From Candidatus Thorarchaeota archaeon (GTDB lineage: Archaea; Asgardarchaeota; Thorarchaeia; Thorarchaeales; Thorarchaeaceae), in contig JACAEL010000026.1 in NCBI GenBank assembly GCA_013388835.1, positions 1 through 64,000 of the forward strand: a stretch of 64,000 nt of DNA. The letters are read 5' to 3'. The notes below the pieces were generated by a model. The model saw only the letters and a list, made by a program, of their open reading frames with translations, was not told where the DNA came from and ran no database searches. This document shows, one piece after another, positions 7,961 through 16,277 of the stretch. Within the stretch, counting starts at the first letter, position 1. Each line of letters starts with the position of its first letter. A program made the translations under genes and the position numbers.

Positions 7961-9469
7961 TTGGTAGCCTTCTGGGGTCTTCTCGACCACGATGGCGACT
8001 TGGCCCGATGCATTCGCAGTCGTGCAGCCTCGTTCGACCACTACTGCGGCCAGATGCAGACTCACTATGTGGATAGGCTCCCGTCTGAGAATGGAATCCT
8101 CTGCGTTCGCTCAGGCTCAGGACACGGACCTCTTGTCACTGTACACGAGCATGAAACAATGCTTGTGTACTCCACCTACGAACTGCCGGAGCGTTATGCA
8201 CCGATCGCGGAGTTGACACTGAAGTCGCTTGGGCAAGTGCCGAGTGCGCTGCCTGACACTGAGGGTAATGGTGCTCATCTTGCCTTGCAGGTCTCGGCAT
8301 CAGGGATTCGGTCCTATGCAACGCAGTACTTCATGTATCCGTTCTATGTGTGGACCTTGGATGGAAGTACTGTATTCTCATCGGAGCGGAAGTTGCTCTG
8401 GGGTCTCCCGGAACTGCGTTGTATTCGACTCGAACCCTCGCAGTGGTTGTTGATTGACTCCGCCGGACGGAAGCAGGTCGGCTCGGGCGGCCACACTCGC
8501 CCCTCGGTCTCACTGGTCTCCTCTCCCTCCGAACATGTCACTGCACTGAGCCGCCATCTGAGGAAGTCCTTCGAGCCCATCCGAGGACAAGGATGTGCCA
8601 TTCTCTTCTCGGGGGGTGTGGACAGCTCCTTACTCGCACTGTTGGCGAATCAGGAGTGCGAGAGTGTGTCTCTGCTGACGACCTGCACAGAGGACTCTCT
8701 TGACGGAACGGCTGCCGAACGGGCGGCTGAACTACTTGGAATGGACTTTCACCGCATCTTGCTGGACCTTGACCTGGCATGGCAGATGCTTCCCGAGGTT
8801 GTCTTTGCTATCGAGTCGTGGGCGATGATGGATGTTGCAATTGCCCTGCCATTTGTACTGGCATCAAAATACGCATCGAAGCGAGGCATTGTACACGTTG
8901 TCTCTGGTCAGGGTCCCGATGAGCTCTTCGGGGGATATTCAAGACACGCTGAGACCTTCTTGAAGAGCGGGCCTCGGGAGCTGGACAATCAGCTGTGGTG
9001 TGATGTCTCTGTGACCCACCGAGTGAACATTGAACGTGACATCAAGGCAATCAACTGGGGGGGCTGTGAACCTTTCTTTCCCTATCTAGCACCGGAGTTC
9101 GTCCGTCACTCGATGTCCATCCCCTCAGAACAAAAGATCGTGGCACGAGATGGCGCCACTGTTGAGCGAAAGCATGTCTTCAGGGCATTAGCACGAAGTC
9201 TTGGTCTGGCGGAGTCACTGGCCTCCGCGTCAAAGCATGCGACTCAGTACAGCTCGGGTTCTGAGACCACAATCTCTGCTGCAATCAGGCGCTACGGACT
9301 GGAGGCAAGAGACATGACCCGGAGGCAGATGCACGCATACCAGCAGACGGTACTGGACTCCATGGCCACAGTAATGGGACTCAAGTCCGCTCCTCGGTCT
9401 CCAGCACGTCAACCCCACTTCGACACTGAGTCCATGCACCGATTCTTGGACCGGCTCAGCCACCAGTGA
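7961..9469 (+). CDS. Asparagine-synthetase-like PP-loop ATPase lacking the N-terminal glutaminase Cys
   Basis: 502 residues from TTG, with AAGGAGGT immediately upstream. The synthetase domain is clear: PP-loop SGGVDSS at 217-223 and GQGPDELFGGY at 316-326, as in AsnB and beta-lactam synthetase relatives, which adenylate a carboxylate and transfer nitrogen. The N-terminal about 200 residues resemble a degenerate class II amidotransferase domain, but it begins MVAFWG rather than MCGI, so the catalytic Cys2 is absent. It either uses ammonia or performs a different amidation. Its last 14 bases overlap the end of the convergent GG-terminal beta-grasp gene. Confidence 0.8.
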   Translation: MVAFWGLLDHDGDLARCIRSRAASFDHYCGQMQTHYVDRLPSENGILCVRSGSGHGPLVTVHEHETMLVYSTYELPERYAPIAELTLKSLGQVPSALPDTEGNGAHLALQVSASGIRSYATQYFMYPFYVWTLDGSTVFSSERKLLWGLPELRCIRLEPSQWLLIDSAGRKQVGSGGHTRPSVSLVSSPSEHVTALSRHLRKSFEPIRGQGCAILFSGGVDSSLLALLANQECESVSLLTTCTEDSLDGTAAERAAELLGMDFHRILLDLDLAWQMLPEVVFAIESWAMMDVAIALPFVLASKYASKRGIVHVVSGQGPDELFGGYSRHAETFLKSGPRELDNQLWCDVSVTHRVNIERDIKAINWGGCEPFFPYLAPEFVRHSMSIPSEQKIVARDGATVERKHVFRALARSLGLAESLASASKHATQYSSGSETTISAAIRRYGLEARDMTRRQMHAYQQTVLDSMATVMGLKSAPRSPARQPHFDTESMHRFLDRLSHQ

Positions 9470-9659
9470 TTGTTGGAAGCACAATCACAGAGTCGTCCTC
9501 GTTCAGGATGTCATTGAGCTTCAACCTCTTTCCGGCCAGGAGAACAACGTGGTCATGCGTCATGCCTAGCTCTGCCAGCAGCTCCGAAACGGTCTTCTGA
9601 GAGGTGATCTTGACAGTCTCGACTCTGATACGCGATAGTTCGGACAAGTGTTGCACCAA
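9456..9659 (-). CDS. Ubiquitin-like beta-grasp protein (ThiS/MoaD/SAMP type) ending in GG
   Basis: 67 residues from TTG (GTG 9656 or TTG 9647 are alternatives). The pattern is a beta-hairpin (VETVKITSQKTVSELLAELG), a short helix, then VVLLAGKRLKLND and VIVLPTITGG, ending exactly in Gly-Gly. That is the layout of ThiS, MoaD, Urm1 and the SAMP archaeal modifiers, whose C-terminal Gly is adenylated by an E1-like enzyme for sulfur transfer or protein tagging. No E1-like gene is in the window. The 3' end overlaps the asparagine-synthetase-like gene by 14 bp in convergent orientation. Sulfur carrier versus protein modifier cannot be decided from sequence. Confidence 0.72.
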   Translation of the reverse strand: MVQHLSELSRIRVETVKITSQKTVSELLAELGMTHDHVVLLAGKRLKLNDILNEDDSVIVLPTITGG

Positions 9660-9997
9660 TCAGACATCTCTCATCTGTCCTTATATCGTTACTTGATACG
9701 ACTGTGTTTCCTTGATTCGCAGTACTGCTGGCTCCTGACTGGTCTCGATCCTCTGTATCACGCAAATCCATCCTCTATCGACGAATGCCGTAATTATACA
9801 TGTACATCGTTATCGATATATACTGCCAGTGAGTCCGTACGAACGTCGTCATGACACTACAAAGTTGATTCCATTCGGTGAGAGCCGTTCTGCCTTGACA
9901 TCTCTACAGGAACGTTCATAAGACGGATTCCTGCCGAAGCGGGAAAAATGACGTAACGTGATTCGGCGAACATCGAATGCAAGGAGAAATGCTGTGA
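9660..9997. promoter_or_regulatory. Divergent promoter region, AT-rich
   Basis: About 340 bp lie between the beta-grasp gene (minus) and mvaS (plus). A GATATAAGG element on the minus strand near 9681-9689 is about 25 nt from the TTG start, suggesting an almost leaderless transcript. On the plus side CGATATATAC near 9815-9825 and TTCATAAG near 9912 are TATA candidates for the mvaS operon. No gene was seen. Confidence 0.4.
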
Positions 9998-11041
9998 ATG
10001 GTGGGAATTGTTGGTTATGGCGTCTACATACCTCGATATCGCATAAAGACTGAGGATATCGCAAGTGTATGGGGCGAGGATGGCGCTGCAATGGCGTCAG
10101 GACTTGCCGTGTATGAGAAGTCCGTTCCTGGACCAGACGAGGATGTGGCCACCATCTCTACCGAGGCTGCACGGAACGCAGTCAAGTATGCCGGGATAAA
10201 CCCAACCGAGATTGGCGCAGTATACGTCGGCTCTGAATCGCATCCGTACGCGGTCAAGCCGACCGGAACAATCGTGGCCGAGGCAATTGGTTGTTCCCCC
10301 CAGATGACCTGTGCTGACTTTGAGTTCGCCTGCAAGGCAGGCACGGCAGCAGTGCAAGTGTGCATGGGTCTAGTATCGTCGGACATGATCAAGTATGGTC
10401 TGGCCATTGGCTCAGACACTGCTCAGGGACGTCCCGGTGACGCTCTTGAGTATTCAGCGGCTGCTGGTGGTGCAGCAATACTCATCGGAAAGACCAATTC
10501 CGTCGCCACGATCGAGGCGACCGCATCCTTCACGACCGATACTCCTGACTTCTGGCGTCGAGAAGGCTCAGACTTTCCGAGTCACGGGGCGAGGTTCACG
10601 GGAGAACCTGCGTACTTTAGACATGTGGAAGAGGGCGCCAAGTTGTTGATGAGTCGTACGGGCCGTGGAATTGATGACTATGACTACTTTGTATTCCATA
10701 TGCCCAACGGCAAGTTCCCTGCCATCGTGGGTCGGAACATCGGTGTACCCAAGGAGAAGTTGGAAGACAGCCTAGTGGTGAAGAGGATTGGAAACACCTA
10801 CTCAGGGTCTTCAATGATAGGTCTGTGCAGGGTTCTGGACATCGCGAAACCTGGAGCGAGAATCTTCATGGTCTCGTACGGGTCTGGTGCGGGTAGTGAT
10901 GCTTTCAGCATTCGTGTTGAGGACGAGATACTCAACCACCGGGGTAGAGTCCCCACTGTGGACGACTATATCGAGAGAAAGACATACATCAGCTATGCAG
11001 TGTACGCCAAGTATCGACGCAAGATCAAGGCTATCGGGTGA
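9998..11041 (+). CDS. mvaS: Hydroxymethylglutaryl-CoA synthase, archaeal type
   Basis: Condenses acetoacetyl-CoA and acetyl-CoA to HMG-CoA, the committed entry to mevalonate for archaeal lipids. 347 residues is normal for the archaeal family. The nucleophile Cys112 lies in [11 protein letters not shown]; the histidine loop reads [10 protein letters not shown], and the C-terminal [12 protein letters not shown] glycine-rich loop is intact. ATG 9998 follows AAGGAG with 11-nt spacing. It is the first gene of an mvaS-thiolase-DUF35 operon, which in archaea encodes a complex that channels acetoacetyl-CoA. Confidence 0.96.
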   Translation: MVGIVGYGVYIPRYRIKTEDIASVWGEDGAAMASGLAVYEKSVPGPDEDVATISTEAARNAVKYAGINPTEIGAVYVGSESHPYAVKPTGTIVAEAIGCSPQMTCADFEFACKAGTAAVQVCMGLVSSDMIKYGLAIGSDTAQGRPGDALEYSAAAGGAAILIGKTNSVATIEATASFTTDTPDFWRREGSDFPSHGARFTGEPAYFRHVEEGAKLLMSRTGRGIDDYDYFVFHMPNGKFPAIVGRNIGVPKEKLEDSLVVKRIGNTYSGSSMIGLCRVLDIAKPGARIFMVSYGSGAGSDAFSIRVEDEILNHRGRVPTVDDYIERKTYISYAVYAKYRRKIKAIG

Positions 11042-11056
11042 GGGAGGTATAGTAAC

Positions 11057-12217
11057 ATGACACGTAGAGTGGCAATAGTCGGAGTTGGAATCAGCAAATT
11101 CGGAGAGCTATGGGAAAAGAACCTTCGCGACATAACTCTTGAAGCTGGTATGTACGCGATATTTGATTCTCAAGTGTCCGGCAAAGACATCGACGCAGTC
11201 TGTATCGGAAACATGAGCGCAGGAAGATTCACGGGCCAAGAGCATCTTGGAGCCCTCGCGGTGGACATGGGTGGTCTTGGACACATCCCATCCTACAGCG
11301 TGGAGGCTGCCTGCGCAAGTGGCGGTGCAGCAGTGCGACAGGCGTACATGTCAATACTGTCAGGTGAACACAAGGTCATGCTGGTGCTTGGCTGTGAGAA
11401 GATGAGCGACGTCAGCCAGACCGAGGCCATGAACACAATCGGGGTTGCAAGCGATTGGGAGTGGGAAGGGCTGTTCGGAGCGACTTTCCCGGCCCTCTAT
11501 GCCTTCATGGCCCGTCGTCACATGCACGAATACGGTACAACAGAAGAACAGCTCGCGAAGGTGGCTGTGAAGAACCATGCAAACGCTGTGCACAATCCGT
11601 GGGCTCAGTTTCAGAAGGCAGTCTCATTGGATACCGTGATGACATCCGGCCTGCTGGCGGACCCAATTCGAGTGCTTCACTCCTCGCCGGTGTCTGACGG
11701 TGCTGCAGGGCTCGTCATGTGCTCTGAGGACATAGCGAAGAAGTTCACGGACACGCCTGTCTACATAGAGGCATCAACTCAGGCCAGCGACACACTTGCA
11801 CTTCACGACCGTCGTGACATATGTACCATGGATGCTGTGGTCATTTCTGCAAGGGATGCTCTGAAGGAGATTGGGGCCACGGTCGACGACATCGATGTAT
11901 TCGAGCTGCATGACAGCTTCACAATCAGCGAGATCACACTCACCGAGGACATTGGGCTGTGCAAGAAGGGTGAGGGTGGCAAGATACTTGACGAAGGCCT
12001 CACACAGATAGGCGGCAAGTATCCTGTGAACACATCCGGTGGTCTGAAGGCACGGGGGCATCCGATTGGAGCAACTGGTGTCGCTCAGGTTGTCGAGCTG
12101 GTACTCCAGCTGAGAGGCGATGCCGAGAAGCGGCAGGTGGACGGAGCGGAGAAAGCGATGGCTGTGAACATCGGCGGCACGGGTGCAACGTCCATTGTTC
12201 ATGTACTTGGGAGGTGA
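11057..12217 (+). CDS. Thiolase (acetyl-CoA C-acetyltransferase), archaeal type
   Basis: Claisen condensation of two acetyl-CoA to acetoacetyl-CoA, feeding the adjacent HMG-CoA synthase. The first catalytic Cys86 lies in VEAACASGGAA. The C-terminal His and Gly loops are GHPIGATGVAQ and NIGGTGATSIVHVLGR. A typical C-terminal catalytic Cys is not obvious, as in the archaeal SCP2-like thiolases that use a separate DUF35 partner. AGGGAGG lies just upstream of ATG 11057, 15 nt after mvaS. Confidence 0.93.
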   Translation: MTRRVAIVGVGISKFGELWEKNLRDITLEAGMYAIFDSQVSGKDIDAVCIGNMSAGRFTGQEHLGALAVDMGGLGHIPSYSVEAACASGGAAVRQAYMSILSGEHKVMLVLGCEKMSDVSQTEAMNTIGVASDWEWEGLFGATFPALYAFMARRHMHEYGTTEEQLAKVAVKNHANAVHNPWAQFQKAVSLDTVMTSGLLADPIRVLHSSPVSDGAAGLVMCSEDIAKKFTDTPVYIEASTQASDTLALHDRRDICTMDAVVISARDALKEIGATVDDIDVFELHDSFTISEITLTEDIGLCKKGEGGKILDEGLTQIGGKYPVNTSGGLKARGHPIGATGVAQVVELVLQLRGDAEKRQVDGAEKAMAVNIGGTGATSIVHVLGR

Positions 12218-12218
12218 T

Positions 12219-12644
12219 TTGGTGGCAGAGAGAGGTGTTGCAGGTGTCTGGAGAAAGGAGAAGGCCATGTACAGCATCGTCGGCAATCACTGTACGACAT
12301 GCGGTACTTACTACTTCCCGCCGAGACCGGTCTGTCCGGAGTGCCGGCGCAAGGGTCATCTAGAGGAACACAAGTTCAAGGGACTTGGCAAGGTCCACAC
12401 CTTCGCGATAGTCCGTCAGGCTCCGGATGACTTCAAGCGTCAGGTACCGTACATCATCGCACAGGTTGAGCTTGACGAAGGAGCGAGGCTGACTGCTCAG
12501 ATAGTCAATTGCGATATTGACGCAGTAGAGATTGGTATGCGGGTCCGTGCGTGCTTCAGGAAAATAACCGAATTCGGACCCGAGGGTATCATCGTCTATG
12601 GATACAAGTTTGAACCAACCATGAAGGTCACTGGTCACAAGTAG
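12219..12644 (+). CDS. DUF35 zinc-ribbon/OB-fold acyl-CoA-binding partner of thiolase and HMG-CoA synthase
   Basis: About 141 residues. It has a rubredoxin-like zinc ribbon, CTTCGTYYFPPRPVCPEC (a CxxC pair twice), followed by an OB-fold region (GKVHTFAIVRQAP, then PYIIAQVELDEG). In archaea this protein scaffolds the thiolase/HMG-CoA synthase complex and binds the CoA pantetheine arm. It begins 1-4 nt after the thiolase stop: TTG 12219 or GTG 12222, both behind GGAGGTGA, which overlaps the thiolase stop codon. Translational coupling is likely. Confidence 0.88.
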   Translation: MVAERGVAGVWRKEKAMYSIVGNHCTTCGTYYFPPRPVCPECRRKGHLEEHKFKGLGKVHTFAIVRQAPDDFKRQVPYIIAQVELDEGARLTAQIVNCDIDAVEIGMRVRACFRKITEFGPEGIIVYGYKFEPTMKVTGHK

Positions 12645-12653
12645 CCTCATGAC

Positions 12654-12686
12654 GGGGGCTCGGGACAGAGCCCCTCACACCTTTTC
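12654..12686. terminator. Hairpin terminator between convergent genes
   Basis: GGGGCTC-gggaca-GAGCCCC forms a perfect 7-bp stem at 12655-12674, followed on the plus strand by a CTTTTCT tract (12681-12686). It lies 10 nt after the DUF35 stop and partly overlaps the end of the metallophosphoesterase gene on the other strand. It would end the mvaS operon transcript. Confidence 0.6.
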
Positions 12687-13433
12687 TGAGTACACGACCT
12701 CTTCGACTTCTTCTTCCACGTCAACTGACGATGTGTCGGTGTTCCAGAGGTCTAGACTGGTGACTCGCTCTGTCGCTGGAAAGGCGACATTCAAGACCAG
12801 AGTCGTACCCACTCTGGCCTCATGAACAGTCGCATTGTGAACGTGTCCATGAATGACTAGGTCAGGTTGTTCGTTCCTGACAGCGGAATAGAACTTACGG
12901 CTGCCAAGCCAAGAGAATGTCTTGGACTCCTCCCCCTCGCATGTCTCGAGGCAGGGACTGTAGTGCATTAGCAGTATCCTTCTATCGACAACTCCTCTGA
13001 GTTCTCTGAGGAGGGACACGGCTCTCTCTGCTCTTCTTTCAAAGATGATCCTGGGTTGCGGCATATTGCGCTTCTGCCATAATGTGGGCTTGTCCAGCGA
13101 GCCCTGAGTGCCCACAATCCCCACTGTCGTCTTCCCAATCTCAAGTACCGTGGACTGCTCGTCGAGGAATGTCACACGGTCCCCGGTAGACGCCCTGAGC
13201 TTGGTGCGTGTGTCAATGTATTCCTCATTACCAAAGCATGCAACAATCGGCACGTCATCTCCAATCTGTTGCTCTATTGTATCGAGCACCCTTGGAAACT
13301 CCGCGGACATGCCCCTATTCACCATGTCCCCGGCCATCAGAAAGATGTCGGGTTTCCGACAGCCTCGGAGTGCAGCTGCAAACTCCGTGAGATACCTGGG
13401 GCAATGGACATCCGCTACGGCCAGTATTCTCAT
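12675..13433 (-). CDS. Calcineurin-like metallophosphoesterase
   Basis: 252 residues with the metallophosphoesterase motifs in order: DVH (8-10), GD (35-36), GNEE (68-71, where most family members have GNHD/E), LLMHYSP and GHVH. It is a probable dinuclear-metal hydrolase of a phosphodiester or phosphomonoester; the substrate is unknown. The C terminus is very acidic (VDVEEEVEEVV). The GNEE variant replaces the usual His; archaeal YfcE-like members tolerate this. It is divergent from the CoA-biosynthesis fusion gene. Confidence 0.85.
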   Translation of the reverse strand: MRILAVADVHCPRYLTEFAAALRGCRKPDIFLMAGDMVNRGMSAEFPRVLDTIEQQIGDDVPIVACFGNEEYIDTRTKLRASTGDRVTFLDEQSTVLEIGKTTVGIVGTQGSLDKPTLWQKRNMPQPRIIFERRAERAVSLLRELRGVVDRRILLMHYSPCLETCEGEESKTFSWLGSRKFYSAVRNEQPDLVIHGHVHNATVHEARVGTTLVLNVAFPATERVTSLDLWNTDTSSVDVEEEVEEVVYSEKV

Positions 13434-13494
13434 CTCTGCACTTCGTGGTTTTCAGCGTGAACACATATTAAAGGTTGTATCGGCGACCTAACAT

Positions 13495-14496
13495 GTGACC
13501 AAGATGCAGACTGCTACCTGGGCTCTGAACCTGTTTGATAGGCTTCACCTTGGCCACCACGTGCTGATCGAACGACTCTCTGAGATGCCCAATCCGTCTG
13601 CATGTGTGCTGGACGGACCTCTCATCGACAGCGAACTTGAGCTACGTGCCATTGTGCAGCCTGCTGACATCCGTGTCGCTAGGCTCCAGGCCTTTCTTCG
13701 CGATGAGGGTCTTTCCGAGACAGTTGCGGTGTCCTTAATCAATGATATCGACCAACTGACAAGGGCCGAGAGCCGGACGCGCTTCATGATGTTCGAAGGT
13801 CCATGCTGTGCGGAGATACAGGCGGGGGTACTGGAGCGTTGGAGCGGTGTTCGTGATGCGAGAGACGCCTTCGAGTTATTGAAGCCAGTGCGAGCCAGCG
13901 ATGGTGACAAGCTCTCGTCCGCGCGAATACGAAAAGGTGAGATAGACCGTCTTGGAAGACGTCTCAAGGGAACGCGGGAGCCTGCCCGGCGTCTTGAGGT
14001 TCAAGACCGAGCTTATCTCCAGGCGCCGAAGGGGCGGTTGTATCACACTCGTGACGGTCCCCCAGAGGTACAGGTTGCGTCCGAGCTTGTCAAGACTTCT
14101 CCTCCAAGAGTGATTGCAGTGGGCGATGTGACAAGTGCGACGCTGGCAGCGCAAGGAGCCCATGTGGACCTGAGCATAGTCGACGGCGCGACCAAGCGAG
14201 GCGCATTTAGTGGACGCCCGACCTCGGAGTGTGAGTACCACATCTACAACCCGCCGGCAGTGATTTACCCTGAGGCGTGGTCGACAATCGACACCGCACT
14301 TGACAGCCGGGAGAAGTCCGTGATCCTAGTTGACGGGGAAGAGGACCTGCTTGGATTCCCGGTCGTCCTGCTGGCTCCAGAGGGCTCTGTCATGCTCTAC
14401 GGACAGCCAGACGCGGGAATAGTCTGGGTACCGGTGAACCGAGAGAACAAGTCACTGGCGAGGGCTCTGCTGGAAAGGATGCCCACAGTCGCCTGA
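13495..14496 (+). CDS. Fused phosphopantetheine adenylyltransferase and GTP-dependent dephospho-CoA kinase
   Basis: 333 residues from GTG (ATG 13504 is the alternative). The N-terminal domain (1-150) is a nucleotidyltransferase of archaeal CoaD type: FDRLHLGHH at 14-22 and the SSARIRKGEID motif at 141-151. The C-terminal domain (about 165-333) matches DUF359, the archaeal GTP-dependent dephospho-CoA kinase: VGDV 209-212, VDGATKR from 229, DGEEDLL 280-286 and YGQP 302-305. Together they would carry out the last two steps of CoA synthesis in one chain. The usual GGTFD start of PPAT reads ALNLFD, an atypical first motif. Confidence 0.85.
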   Translation: MTKMQTATWALNLFDRLHLGHHVLIERLSEMPNPSACVLDGPLIDSELELRAIVQPADIRVARLQAFLRDEGLSETVAVSLINDIDQLTRAESRTRFMMFEGPCCAEIQAGVLERWSGVRDARDAFELLKPVRASDGDKLSSARIRKGEIDRLGRRLKGTREPARRLEVQDRAYLQAPKGRLYHTRDGPPEVQVASELVKTSPPRVIAVGDVTSATLAAQGAHVDLSIVDGATKRGAFSGRPTSECEYHIYNPPAVIYPEAWSTIDTALDSREKSVILVDGEEDLLGFPVVLLAPEGSVMLYGQPDAGIVWVPVNRENKSLARALLERMPTVA

Positions 14497-14497
14497 C

Positions 14498-16012
14498 CTA
14501 TCCTCTCATTGCTACAGGTATCTTCGCGATGCAATCAGTGGCCGTTATGTGGTTGCCCAGTTCCTGATATGCTGCCTCTCCAGCGAGTCCGGACACAAAT
14601 GCAGCCGCTGCTGCAGCCTCGAATGCGTCTCTTCTCCTTGCCATCATCGCTGAGGAGATCCCAGTAAGCACATCGCCAGTCCCTCCAACAGTCATGGCTG
14701 GCACTCCTGTCTTGTTGAGCTTGTGGCGGCCGTCCGGATGAGCGATGACATCTATTGGACCCTTCAGGAGTATGACTGAGTCATACTTGGCTGCTGCCTC
14801 TCTTGCCCTCCTGATGCGCTCTTGAATGTCTGGACGAGGCTCCGACTTCTGACCCAAGAGGATCTGGAGTTCTCCCCAGTGTGGCGTCAGGATGCACCTT
14901 GAAGGGTCCATCTTGATACCGATGCCGGGGAGCGCTTTGAGTCCATCTGCATCGACTACGACTCCCATGTCTAGACTCAAGACTCGCTTCAGCAGGTCTT
15001 GAACTCCCCTGATGGTCTCCGGGGCCATGCCCAAGCCGGGTCCGATGGAGACCACATTCGCACCTCTTGCCGCTTCGACTGCCATGTCGACGGAGGTGAC
15101 ATCAAAGACACGAGTGGGGAGCGATTCCACCATCAGATTCGGGCTGTATGACCTTATCGGTGTCACTACTGCCTGAGGCACAAGCACCCTCACTAGATCA
15201 GCGCCTGTCCGAAGTGCTGCAAGACCGGTCAGGGCAGGGGCACCTGAGTACACATCGCTCCCTCCGATGACGAGGACTCGACCGTAGTCGCCCTTCTTCG
15301 AGTCCGCAGGTCTGGGACGGTTGAACAGCCAGAGGTCTCCGGGCCCACACATCTTGGCGGCTTCGGGTGGAATGCCTATGCGTGCCACTACCAGCTCTCC
15401 AACGAACTCCTTTGCCAGCAGCAGTCCCGTCTTTGGAGCATGGAGTGTGATGGTCACATCCGCTATGATGGCCGGGCCAAGTGCTTGTCCACTGTCTGAA
15501 TCGACCCCGGTGGGCACGTCTATGGAGTACTTCCTCGCGCCGGATGCGTTGAAAGCCTTGACAGCGGTAAGCATTGGCTCGCGAACCTTGCTCTTCTGGC
15601 CAAAGCCCAGCATCGCATCAACGAGGACGTCCGCCTGGCCTGCTGAGTTGTAGCTCCTGACGTCCGACTCGGTCAGCAGAGTCGTCTTGACAATACCATC
15701 GATGTTCTTGAGGATGCCCCAATTCAGCTCTGTGTCCTTGCTCGTGAAGGCCTTCTCTGAGCCGATGAGGCCCACCTCGACGTTCGCACCGGCTTCATGG
15801 AGGTGCCGTGCAGCGACCATTCCGTCGCCACCATTGCCACCTGTGCCGCACAGAATGACAATCCGTTTCTGCTCAACGGTCTCTCTCTTTTCGATGGCCC
15901 TTGCGACTTCCCTGCCAGCCTGCTGCATCAGCATTCCAAGTGTGATACCAAGATGCTGGGCATTCAGTTCGAGTACCCGCATCTGCTCTGCTGTCATGGG
16001 CTCAGTTCTCAC
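14498..16012 (-). CDS. nnr: Bifunctional NAD(P)H-hydrate epimerase / ADP- or ATP-dependent hydratase
   Basis: About 504 residues. The N-terminal YjeF_N epimerase domain (about 1-210) has ILCGTGGNGGDGMVAARHL and VDAMLGFG. The C-terminal ribokinase-like dehydratase domain (about 225-500) has VLVIGGSDVYSGAPALTG, VVDADGLKAL, LTPHWGEL and AMTVGGTGDVLTG. It repairs hydrated NAD(P)H. GTG 16012 has GAGG about 7 nt upstream; GTG 16021 overlaps that site, so I prefer 16012. It converges with the CoA fusion gene 1 nt away. The leader contains strong inverted repeats. Confidence 0.92.
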   Translation of the reverse strand: MRTEPMTAEQMRVLELNAQHLGITLGMLMQQAGREVARAIEKRETVEQKRIVILCGTGGNGGDGMVAARHLHEAGANVEVGLIGSEKAFTSKDTELNWGILKNIDGIVKTTLLTESDVRSYNSAGQADVLVDAMLGFGQKSKVREPMLTAVKAFNASGARKYSIDVPTGVDSDSGQALGPAIIADVTITLHAPKTGLLLAKEFVGELVVARIGIPPEAAKMCGPGDLWLFNRPRPADSKKGDYGRVLVIGGSDVYSGAPALTGLAALRTGADLVRVLVPQAVVTPIRSYSPNLMVESLPTRVFDVTSVDMAVEAARGANVVSIGPGLGMAPETIRGVQDLLKRVLSLDMGVVVDADGLKALPGIGIKMDPSRCILTPHWGELQILLGQKSEPRPDIQERIRRAREAAAKYDSVILLKGPIDVIAHPDGRHKLNKTGVPAMTVGGTGDVLTGISSAMMARRRDAFEAAAAAAFVSGLAGEAAYQELGNHITATDCIAKIPVAMRG

Positions 16013-16105
16013 AGGCAACACCTCTTATCACACCGTTCATTTTTAGTTGGACAAAATTGGACACAGGAGTCTTGTCACTCCCAGGAGACGGCACTGGGGT
16101 CACTC

Positions 16106-16140
16106 CTCGAGGTCTCATGAGGTGTCGAACCGACCTCGAG
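16106..16140 (-). promoter_or_regulatory. Inverted repeat in the nnr leader
   Basis: CTCGAGGTC-N17-GACCTCGAG is a perfect 9-bp inverted repeat. A TATATA element lies upstream on the minus strand at 16162-16168, followed further upstream by a second palindrome (CATCAC-gca-GTGATG, 16170-16184). The repeat would begin near the predicted transcription start, so it may be an operator or a leader hairpin. Confidence 0.45.
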
Positions 16141-16161
16141 CTCTCAGCTCCCGCACGGAGG

Positions 16162-16184
16162 TATATATGCATCACGCAGTGATG
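16162..16184 (-). promoter_or_regulatory. TATA box of nnr with flanking palindrome
   Basis: TATATA at 16162-16168 reads on the minus strand about 150 nt before the nnr start. The abutting CATCAC-gca-GTGATG palindrome covers the position expected for the BRE, so a bound factor there would block TFB. Confidence 0.4.
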
Positions 16185-16277
16185 TCCAAGACCGTCCAAC
16201 TTCTGGGCAGCTGCTGCCTACCCACTGTTGCATACTAATGAATGTGATTGGTCGCCTATGTGGAGGACGCGAGTCGT

